IMG/VR virus record: IMGVR_UViG_3300008114_000226
Location: 1-34,043 of that record
Reading direction: 5' to 3' (one strand)
DNA: 34,043 bases
Origin: a virus
Part shown: piece by piece, positions 15,084 through 24,500 of the stretch
Layout: each line of letters opens with the position of its first letter
Numbering within the stretch: position 1 is the first letter of the stretch
Notes under the pieces: generated by a model
The model's database searches: none
Seen by the model: only the letters and a program-made list of their open reading frames with translations
What the model was told of the DNA's origin: nothing
Made by a program: the position numbers and the translations under genes

Positions 15084-17825
15084 TTATCCAGACATCAACC
15101 AGCTCAAATCATTATCATCGTCTGATTTTCTGTTTTGACTCGTCAAAATAATACCCTCTGTTGGTTTGGAATCAAAATCTATTTTATCTCCGATTTCAGT
15201 TTTTTGGTTCGAAATCGCACCAATCATAGCTTTGTATAAATCTCTACTGGCAAAATGTTTGAAATATTCAGTATCTCTTACAAAAAGTAATACTCCCAAA
15301 GCAAAAATTAAATCATCATTAAATCCATCAGCATGTTCTGGTTTATTGCCATTATATATAAAAGTATCAAATTCCTCCAGTAATCTCACTGAATTTATCT
15401 TAATCTTTCCTTCTCTCATATAAGAATTTAAACTGCTTATAATTAAAGGTCTTGTTACCTGAGTTGTTTGAATACCGGGAATATCATCATTCTCTTTGAT
15501 TTTAACTTTTGCTACCGGATTTATAATGTCTTTTATTGATTTTGAATGATAAATTCTGTCTTCTGGATATTTAAGACTATTTTTTATATTCAAAGTTGTT
15601 GCTAAACCAAAACTATTACATTCGATTACCAAATAAGCATTATTATAATCACGTCCAACTTTATCAATTAAGCTTCCAAATACATCTGGTGGAATTTTAC
15701 CTTGATACTCTGCTACTTGTTCACATGTATCAGCGTCAAAAACTTGTAATGTTGAAAAGTCTTTTGAATCGCCTCTTGCAACGTCTCCGCCCACAATGTA
15801 GTTTTTTCCATATTCTGGTTTTTTCCAAACCCAAAAATTTGTTTTTGTATTGATAAATCTTTCTTCAGACCTTGTATAATCATAATAAAATTCTGGTTTT
15901 TCGTTTATAATAGATCTTTTGTATTTTTCAATAATAGCACTTTCAATAACCAATTGTCTTGAACCCTCAAATGACAAATCTAACTCTTGTGCGATTTTTA
16001 CCCTATCATACTGTAATCGTTCACATTCTTTTTCATACCATGGACTTGTCCAATATTTTTGACCATAATCATTAATTTTTTCCTCCATTTCTTTACAATA
16101 AACAGGATGTTGAGTCCAATGTATTTCAAATGGTATAAAATCATTTTCACTCTTTTTTGTTCCAACCCAAGTTCTATGATATAGGTTCCCCGTGCCTTGT
16201 GGAGTGCTTATCATGATACATTTACCTTGTGTTGCAGATAAAGCAAGACCAGCAGCCATCCAAATATCTTCTGCATTCTCTATAAACGCAGTCTCATCCA
16301 ATATCAACATTGTTAATGATTCTCCACGACCTGCATTTTTGGAACTTGCAACTGCTTTTACCCATGATATTTTACCTTCTGGATTTTTCAATGAAAAGAA
16401 TTTTTCATTGTCTTTTTCAGATTGTGTATCTGGATCAAATAAAAATTTAGGAAGAAATTGAAAATATTGTTTAACGGTACTTAAAAAACGAATTGCTCCA
16501 GCACCATCGTTTGCAACAATTAATATTCTTTGGTCCATTTTGAACAATAACATCCAAACTACAAAGCCTGCTGTGATTACAGAAAGTCCTGTATTGTGAA
16601 CTAAAAGACCATCAATAAAGTAGTTTTCATTTTTAGTTACTGAAATGTCATAACAATTAATTTTTCCAACTCTCTCTATTTTTCTAACTTTTGATTGATC
16701 TTTTACATCATGTTTTCTTGAATTTGAAATTGAAACGTGTTCTGAATTTATTTTTTTATAAATTCCTATATCATTAATAAATTTTGATATGCTTTTGGAG
16801 TGAGTTATTCTTAATTTAAAAAAAGGATTTTTTTGAAGTTTCATATTTTTAACTTCATAAATATTACATTTAATATCAAATTTTTTTAATAAAAATTTTA
16901 CTTGTTCTAAAAATTCCTTGCTTGGGGAAGCTATTCCTATTTCTAATCTTTTATTTGTTTTTTTCTTTAAAATACTTATCCAACCATCTCCTGCAAACAT
17001 TCTATTTAATAAAATAGATAATGAATTCTTATTCCAATAAAAAACTTCTTGAGGTAATATTTTATTTTCTGTTTTCTTTCCAGCTATTTTTTTATTTTCA
17101 CACCATTCCATGATTGGACTTTTGGTATTAACCCCATGCTTTTGATGAGGTAAATAATCGAATCCTTTTAGTTTTGGTATTTTTCTTAAACTTAATTCTG
17201 GAAAAATATAATTTATTGATTCTTCAAATTCTTTTAGATAATCAATATTGTTGTTTGTAAATTTTACTTGTTTGATTGTACTTCCATCCGTTATGAGATA
17301 AGCTAACAATTTTATTTCATTTATATCAGCTTCAATTTCCCCAAATTGAAATTTTTGATCTAAAATTTCATCGTCAATTTCTAAATCTTTTGCTGATACC
17401 CATTTGTTTTTATTTTTTATGAAAAAAGGGTGATTTTCACCAACAACAATATTTCTTGAATCTTTTAATTTTATTTTTACAGATTCTATTTCTCCGCATT
17501 CCCAATGATCATAAACCGTATCTAATTCATATTTATTTTTATTTAAATTGAATGAATATACTATATCTCCTTTGTTTATTTCACTTATTTTTTTTGGCCC
17601 ATCTGGTGTACTTATAAAAGTATCTTCTGGTAAACATTGTCTTGATTTTAGAATAATATTATTCTGATATTTTATGTAATTTTTCAATACATTCTCTTGA
17701 TACTCAAAACAAGATAATTTATCTACTTTGCTTTTTCTAATATCATAAACATATCCATAGTTATTTAGAAAATAAACTGGATCTTTTGCACATTTAATAT
17801 ATTCTTGTATCTCTTGAGGTGTCAT
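15084..17825 (-). CDS. Terminase large subunit (T4 gp17-like) containing an intein
   Basis: The 913-residue precursor should splice out residues 64-411 to give a 565-residue packaging motor. The ATPase domain has a deviant Walker A that exists only after splicing (LKSRQ joined to TGLSVITA), Walker B LTMLILDETAF (about residue 505) and the coupling motif MISTPQGTGNLYH. The C-terminal RNase H-fold nuclease has IVGGDVARGDSKDFST (about 670), YLVIECNSFG (about 732) and DGFNDDLIFALG (about 835). In the family, this protein cuts concatemeric DNA and pumps it through the portal encoded next door. No small subunit is seen in the window. A 12-bp hairpin sits eight bases before the ATG. Confidence 0.95.
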   Translation of the reverse strand: MTPQEIQEYIKCAKDPVYFLNNYGYVYDIRKSKVDKLSCFEYQENVLKNYIKYQNNIILKSRQCLPEDTFISTPDGPKKISEINKGDIVYSFNLNKNKYELDTVYDHWECGEIESVKIKLKDSRNIVVGENHPFFIKNKNKWVSAKDLEIDDEILDQKFQFGEIEADINEIKLLAYLITDGSTIKQVKFTNNNIDYLKEFEESINYIFPELSLRKIPKLKGFDYLPHQKHGVNTKSPIMEWCENKKIAGKKTENKILPQEVFYWNKNSLSILLNRMFAGDGWISILKKKTNKRLEIGIASPSKEFLEQVKFLLKKFDIKCNIYEVKNMKLQKNPFFKLRITHSKSISKFINDIGIYKKINSEHVSISNSRKHDVKDQSKVRKIERVGKINCYDISVTKNENYFIDGLLVHNTGLSVITAGFVVWMLLFKMDQRILIVANDGAGAIRFLSTVKQYFQFLPKFLFDPDTQSEKDNEKFFSLKNPEGKISWVKAVASSKNAGRGESLTMLILDETAFIENAEDIWMAAGLALSATQGKCIMISTPQGTGNLYHRTWVGTKKSENDFIPFEIHWTQHPVYCKEMEEKINDYGQKYWTSPWYEKECERLQYDRVKIAQELDLSFEGSRQLVIESAIIEKYKRSIINEKPEFYYDYTRSEERFINTKTNFWVWKKPEYGKNYIVGGDVARGDSKDFSTLQVFDADTCEQVAEYQGKIPPDVFGSLIDKVGRDYNNAYLVIECNSFGLATTLNIKNSLKYPEDRIYHSKSIKDIINPVAKVKIKENDDIPGIQTTQVTRPLIISSLNSYMREGKIKINSVRLLEEFDTFIYNGNKPEHADGFNDDLIFALGVLLFVRDTEYFKHFASRDLYKAMIGAISNQKTEIGDKIDFDSKPTEGIILTSQNRKSDDDNDLSWLMSG
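16593..17636 (-). other. LAGLIDADG intein inside the terminase P-loop
   Basis: The in-frame insertion encodes 348 residues, Cys64 to Asn411. Block A is CLPEDTFISTPDGPKKIS. Block B is VVGENHPFFIKN; the catalytic His is present and the usual Thr three residues before it is Gly. Two LAGLIDADG-type helices are visible (LLAYLITDGS and LLNRMFAGDG), so it probably also encodes a homing endonuclease. Block F/G is INCYDISVTKNENYFIDGLL followed by VHN, and the C-extein starts with Thr. The insertion lies between Gln and Thr of the Walker A sequence, so ATPase activity needs splicing. Confidence 0.94.
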
Positions 17826-17828
17826 CTA

Positions 17829-17838
17829 AAATAAATAG
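17829..17838 (-). promoter_or_regulatory. CTATTTATTT element before terminase
   Basis: The sequence CTATTTATTT ends only three bases before the terminase ATG and overlaps the arm of the 17834-17863 hairpin. If it were a promoter, the transcript would start at or inside the coding region, so here it may instead be leader sequence. It is listed because the same string precedes other virion genes. Confidence 0.22.
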
Positions 17839-17863
17839 CTCTATTATTAAAAATAGAGCTATT
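17834..17863 (-). terminator. 12-bp hairpin between the 105-residue gene and terminase
   Basis: A perfect 12-bp inverted repeat, AATAGCTCTATT (17834-17845) and AATAGAGCTATT (17852-17863), has a 6-base loop. On the minus strand it falls 18 bases after the stop of the upstream gene and 8 bases before the terminase ATG. It is followed by TATTTTAG rather than a clean U tract. It could end or attenuate transcription from the tail operon, or hide the terminase ribosome site. Confidence 0.5.
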
Positions 17864-17880
17864 ATAGAAAAATTGAATGA

Positions 17881-18198
17881 TTATAAACCTACATATACTA
17901 TAGGTTGAGAATTTACAGTTGCACCAGAATTAACATTGTATAATTCTGAAACATACATAACATTTGTTGTTTGATTTCTCAAATAAAATTGATGATAACC
18001 ATAAGTGTCAGAAGACCAACTTACCGAAAAAGTAGCAGCACTCTGATTTATTAGATTTATATCAGGTATTATTGTGTTTGAGATTTGGCCATTCACATAG
18101 AAATTCAAATCAAAAGTTGCAGCAGATACCGGATTATTATTGGTATCAAACGATTGAACTATTTCATAAACTGTTTGTCCTGTTGTTGCGTCTATCAT
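17881..18198 (-). CDS. Small virion protein, Ig-like beta sandwich character
   Basis: This is a 105-residue protein with an alternating beta pattern throughout (QTVYEIVQSFDTNNNPVSAA, FDLNFYVNGQISN, ATFSVSWSSDTYGYHQFYL). It looks like one Ig-like or carbohydrate-module-like domain of the kind attached to phage tails, but I cannot name a family. No signal peptide is seen. The ATG follows an A-rich leader with ATAAATAAATACTAAA. It is the last gene of the tail-fibre run before the hairpin and terminase, so an accessory fibre or tail-tip protein is plausible. Confidence 0.7.
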   Translation of the reverse strand: MIDATTGQTVYEIVQSFDTNNNPVSAATFDLNFYVNGQISNTIIPDINLINQSAATFSVSWSSDTYGYHQFYLRNQTTNVMYVSELYNVNSGATVNSQPIVYVGL

Positions 18199-18218
18199 TT
18201 TAGTATTTATTTATTTTT

Positions 18219-18512
18219 TTAAGCAGGTTCATAGCTAATTGTATAAGAAAATTCTAAAGTATTTCCCAAGGTATTATCTACTTGAAATCCCACATAAAGA
18301 AATGTTTCACATGCTAATAAATCTACCGGAGCATTTGCACTTACTGAAAAACATGCATGTCCACTTGTTGAATTAAAACCTACGGGTGTTGCTTCATTGT
18401 CTGCTATTGCTTTTGTTGATCTTGCATCTATAGCAAAGTCGGAACATAATAGGTAAGACAATTGAACTGTCAAATTTCTCGATACACCTACAGCTCCTCT
18501 TGAATAAGCCAT
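18219..18512 (-). CDS. Small virion protein, possibly the C-terminal part of the giant fibre
   Basis: This is a 97-residue beta-rich protein from the ATG at 18512 (MAYSRGAVGVSRNLTVQLSY). The start lacks the A-rich leader of its neighbours. Its frame stays open 31 more codons upstream, to 18605, without an ATG, GTG or TTG, overlapping the end of the giant fibre gene in the -1 frame. The added residues look protein-like (DNSDFNCGVPLPRDIGTSYK followed by IKVCG). It may therefore be a separate gene starting at 18512, or the end of the fibre reached by a -1 shift or a sequence error. Several Cys residues are spread across it. The function is unknown. Confidence 0.6.
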   Translation of the reverse strand: MAYSRGAVGVSRNLTVQLSYLLCSDFAIDARSTKAIADNEATPVGFNSTSGHACFSVSANAPVDLLACETFLYVGFQVDNTLGNTLEFSYTISYEPA

Positions 18513-18589
18513 TCCACAAACTTTAATTTTATAAGAGGTCCCAATATCTCTTGGTAAAGGAACACCACAATTGAAATCTGAATTATCAG

Positions 18590-21500
18590 TTAAAGTTGCT
18601 TTGCATTAGGGTTGTTTATATAGCCAGAGTTTGCAGCTATTAATCCCTTATCTGTACCACTTGTACCAGAAGTTCCACTTGATCCAGAGCTACCAGAAGA
18701 ACCAGATGTACCACGACTCCCTGAACTACCAGAGGAACCTGATGTACCTGCTGCACCGGAACTACCAGAAGAGCCTGATGTACCGCCACCACCTCCACTT
18801 GTTGAAGAATAAACATATCCATTAGCATCTATGGTAAGGAATTTTGTTCCACCGTTTGGTGTGTTCCTTATTCTAAGATAATCTACATATGTATGATTGT
18901 TATCATTTCCAGTTGATGATGAAGAAGGATTTGATAATGAAAGACCAGTGCTTCCTAAAATTACTGCGTTTGTTACATTTGAATTTATAATATTTGCAGA
19001 ACCTCCAACTATTGATGAATTAGTTGAACCTGCACTAACAGTATTTCCTGAACCATTTAGAATTGCTGATCTAATTGCATTTGTAATATTTTCTTGACCA
19101 TTAACGACCGCTGAATATTGTCCTAGAGTTGTGTTTGAAAGACCATTTCCAATAAAACTTCCTATTCCAGTAGCTTTATTACTTATACCATTTATGGTTG
19201 ATGAATATGTATTTATTGCTGTGTTTCCAGAACCATTTCCTATAAAACTACCAATTCCACTTGCTGTATTATTTTTACCGTTTATTATAGTTGCATAAGT
19301 ATTAAAGCCTGCTGTATTTCCAGACCCTTGAGCTATGAAAGTTTTTATTCCATTAGCTAAATTATATTCTCCATTTATAACTGTAGAATAAAAAGTTGTT
19401 GCTGAGTTTTTGAAACCATTTAAGATAGAGCCCCATTTTCTAACAACTTTATTTTGAACGCCATTAACAATTACATTATAGCCTTGATTTCCTTGATTTG
19501 CAAAAATACCAGCATAATTTTCAACTCCAGTACCTATAAATACATGTTTTGTAATAGCTGTATTTGCAACTCCGTTCACAATGGTTGTATAACCGGTTTT
19601 TGGCATATTGCCGTTACCGCCTCTCGATTCAATATAATTATCCTTACCATTTAGTATTGTACTGAATTTTGTTTTGTTTGTATTTCCAGTACCATTCAAA
19701 ATGGTTGCAAATTCAGGTTGGTAAATTGAGAATGGAAAACTATAACCAGCACCTCTTGTTGGTATTATTCTATTCAAAAATCCTTGGCCTATTAATGCAA
19801 ATATATTTGTGGTATTCTGCCCACTTATATAATTACTTATACCACCAATTATAGAACTTTGTGTAGTCAATCGATGTGTGGTATTTCCAGAACCATTTAT
19901 AATTGTTGAATAACTAGAGAAAATTTCATTATCTTGTCCATTTCCAATTAAAGATGTTGCACCTGAAATTAAATTGCTTCTACCATTACCAATAAAAGAT
20001 TGACTTCCATAAACTGTATTTCCTGATCCATTGAAAATGCCAGAATAAGTTGAATTGAATGCATTGTTTTTGATAACTCTGTTAATTTTTCCATTTATTA
20101 CGGATGAATAATTAGAGTAGACATCATTTGTAAAACCATTTAAAATTGCTGAAGTTGATCCCGATATTAAATTAGATGTACCATTTCCAATAAATGATAA
20201 ATCTCCAAAAACAGTATTTCCTGAACCATTGAAAATGCCAGAATAAGTAGAATTAAATGCGTTATTTTTGATAACTCTGTTAATTTTACCATTTACAATT
20301 GCTGAATAATTTGAGTAAATATCATTTGTTAATCCATTTAGAATTGCTGAAGTTGATCCGGATATTAAATTAGATTTACCGTTTCCAATAATAGAAGTGC
20401 TTCCATAAACTGTATTTGCGGATCCACTAAAAATTGCAGAATAAGTAGAGTCTATTACACCTCTATCTTTACCTACTAAATTAACTCTGCCGTTTATAAT
20501 TGTAGTGAATTGAGTTCTTGCTGTGTTTATATATCCATTTAATACTTGAGAGAACTTAGTGTCATACCGTGTACCAGATGGTGTAGGACTAGAAAATCCT
20601 ACCCTGTTTAACCAACCAGCTAAAACTGTATTAAATCCTAAGCTATTTGTTAATCTAGCATGATAAATAGTATTTTGTTTACCACCACCAATTAAATTAT
20701 ATCCACCATTATTTAAAGTTATTAAATTATTAATTCCATTTAATATTGTACTGTGTCTATAATCAGCTATTTGATTGTTTCTGCCACCCAATATAGTATG
20801 ACCCAAACTATACACATTTGGAGGTAATCCTGATCTTGTTCCAACGGTGTTTCCAGATCCACCAATAATTGAATTTTCAGATGAAAAACCAGCATTATTT
20901 GGTCTGATGAAATTATCATATCCATTTAAAATTGTTGATACTGATGGGCCTGCACTTATGAAATTTCCACGACCATTACCTATTAAATGATATTTTCTAC
21001 CATAATGTACTGTGTTTCCAGAACCGTTTATTACAGTAGAGAAACGCGAATTAGCTGTATTAAATCTTCCGCTTCCAATTAAACTATAATATTTAGATGC
21101 TCTGTTGTGTTTTCCATTTATAATAGTATTAAAATCATAGGCTGATACTCCGTATGCTATATTGTGTTGACCATTTAAAATTAAACTATATGAAGTACTT
21201 GCTGTATTTCCAGAACCATTTACTATTGATGAAAAATTACCATTTATTATAAAGTTATTTCTACCATTATCGATAGTTGAATAATCAGTTTTAATTGTGT
21301 TGCCAGTTCCATTAAAAATACTTGACTTCGATTTGCTATTTCCAATATAATTATATTCGCCATTAATTATAGTAGTATAGAAACCATTTACGGCTGTATT
21401 AAATTTACCAGTTCCAAAGAAATTAAATCTACCAAAATTTGAAAAATTATTTTGTCCATTTCCTATAAACGAAAATCCAAAATTTACATTAGATGTAAAT

Positions 21501-24500
21501 GCCGTATTATTTTGTCCGTTTGTTATAACATTGAAAGCTCCTTTTGTTGTATTTCCAGAACCATTAAGTATTGTACTAAATGAAGAATTATTATCATAAG
21601 AATTTACATAGTTGTAAGCCCCATTACCTATAAAAGAATAAGCAAAATTTGTTAAATCTTTTGTGGAATTGTTTTTTCCATTTACTATTGTTGAAAAACC
21701 TCCTTTGGCAGTATTTCCACTTCCATTTCCAATGAATTGATATCCTCTGGTCAGATAGGAACTTGCAAATGTTGAATTTTTATATCCTCCACCAATAATA
21801 AAAAATTTAGTTTTTCCTGAATTGTATTTACCGTTTACAATTGTGGCATATTGTGTAATCGCAGTATTTGAATTACCATTTAAAATTGATGTATAAGAAT
21901 TATCTACGTAATTGTTATATCCATTTCCTATAAAAGAATGTTTTCCAGATGCTTTATTATCTCTTCCATTAACAATGGTTGGAAATAAAAATTGCGTAGC
22001 AGTATTTCCTGAGCCATTTATTATTGAAGAATATTTAGAATTAGCGTTGTTATATATTCCTTGATTAATTATAGAAAGTTCTCCATCTGCTACATTGTAT
22101 TGTCCATTGATAATTGAAGCTCTGAATCCATCAGCAAGATTTGCTCTACCATTAATTATTATTGATGTAACTGTTTTTGCAGAATTCTCAATTCCGTTTC
22201 CTATGAAAGATCTTAAACCGCTTGCTGTGTTTCCAGATCCATTAATTATCGTTGACCAATTACTAGATCCTGTATTTTTTATACCTGAACCTATAAATGA
22301 ATATTTCGAACCACTTTCAATTAAATTCTGATATCCACCTATGATAGTAGAATATTGTGATAATCCAGAGTTTGATTTTCCTGCTACAAGTGCAAAATTA
22401 GAAGAAGCTTGATTGTCTCCTTTTTGTAATTGTACAGCCATGGTTGCAGCAGCATATGTGCTAGTGCTTGTTCTTCCGCTTTCCCACAATGTGTGTCTAA
22501 TACCAAAAGTATCATTAAGTGTAAGTCCTGTTACAATTTCTATTGCAGTTCCAGCTGAGATGTTAGGTGCTGTTTGACCAGTAACATTTATTGTAATATA
22601 ATTATTGTTAAGTGATCTTATTACTTGAACATTGGTACCGGCAGAAATTGTTCTTAAATATACTACCCCTAAGTTTTGATTACTGTAAATATTTCCATCA
22701 GGAGATCCGGCATTACCTAGATTGTTAAAAGTCAGTCCGTATCCACCGGGTATTGTTATACCTGTTTTAAATACATATCCATTATTGTCAATGGTTAAAA
22801 ATTGAAAAGGTGTAGGTGGACCTTGGTATATATTTGTAATTCTTAAATATGGTACTGCAGTTGTATCTGCTGTTAATGCAATAGAAATGTTTTTGCCTCC
22901 GGTGATAGTAGATCCTGATTTAAATATACTATTGTTTAAACCATTTATTATTGTAGAATAATAAGTATTTCCAGTTGGAATGTAATTATTCTTACCATTA
23001 ATAATTGAATTATATCTTGTTTCTAGATTTTTATCATTTGAATAAATTCTGTTGTTTGATCCATTAAAAATTGAATTGAAATAACTATTTTTATTACAAT
23101 TCAAAACTAAAGAACAATTAATACTTGATCCACTTATTAAATTATATACACCATTTTGTATTATTGAATAGAAACTTCCATATATTTTATTTTTATGACC
23201 GTTGCCAATTAAAGAATTTACACCTATATTTAAATTATTTGTTCCATTTAATATTGTTGTGAAACTACTAGTTGCAGTATTTTGAATACCATTTAAAATT
23301 GTTGAATTTACATTTGTTGTTAAAAGAAAATTTATACTAGGTGGATATACTAACTCATCTAAAGTTGGAGAAAAACTAAATATTTGATTATACAAACCAT
23401 TTAATATGGATGAATATCTTAATGTTTTATCATGATAAACTTTATCACCAATTTGATTGTAAATACCACTTCCTATTAATGATTGCTTAGATTTTACAAA
23501 ATTATATCTACCGTTTATAACGTTTGAATAACTTGAATAACCAGAATTAAATTTACCTGCTAAAATATTAGAGTGTTCTGGCAAACCAATACCACTGTAT
23601 AGATATACTCTGCTTAATTTATTTTTATATCCATTAATTATATCAGCATAGTTAAATATACCTATATAATTCTGATTACCATTTTTTATTGAAGAATAAT
23701 AAATTACATAACCTCTATTTTGTTTTCCGTTATCTATGGATGAATAATTAGAATACTTTACATAATTTTCTTTACCATTTAAAATTGAAAAGAAATTTGT
23801 AGTAAGGGCAGAATTACTAGAACCATTTTTAATTGAGCTTTTTGAAGAATTTTTTATATAATTATCTGTACCCTGAATAATGGTATTAAAATAACCATCA
23901 TCAATTGTATTGCCGCTACCATTAATTATTGTACCATAATCACTAGACGCACTTAAAGAATTATAAGCTCCATTTAATATTGAACCAAATCTGGTGTTAT
24001 TTTTTCCATATAAACCATTTCCTATAAAAGAATATGGTTTTGTTGAAATATTATTATAACCATTTGTTATAATTGAAAATCTTTCATTGGCTAAATTATT
24101 TGATCCATTAACAACAGTTGTGTATGCACTTAAGCCTGAATTAGAAAAACCATTACCTATTAAAGAAAAACCTCCATAAGATCTATTTCCAGAACCTCCA
24201 ATTATAGAGGCAAAATTACTATAAGAATAATTTGAATTACCTCCAACTACTAAAGAAGAATTTCCGTTTGTATAGTTATTAACTCCACCGCCTATAAAAC
24301 TGGTAAATCCGGAAGATAAATTAGAATAACCACCAACAACTGTTGAATAGTATCCATATACACTATTTCCAGTTCCGTTTAATATAGAGGAAAATCTAGA
24401 GTTATTCGATATAAAATTTAAAGAACCATTTCCTATAAAAGAATATTGTGAAGTATATCCTGAATTATATGTTCCATTACCTATAAAAGAATAAGTAGAA

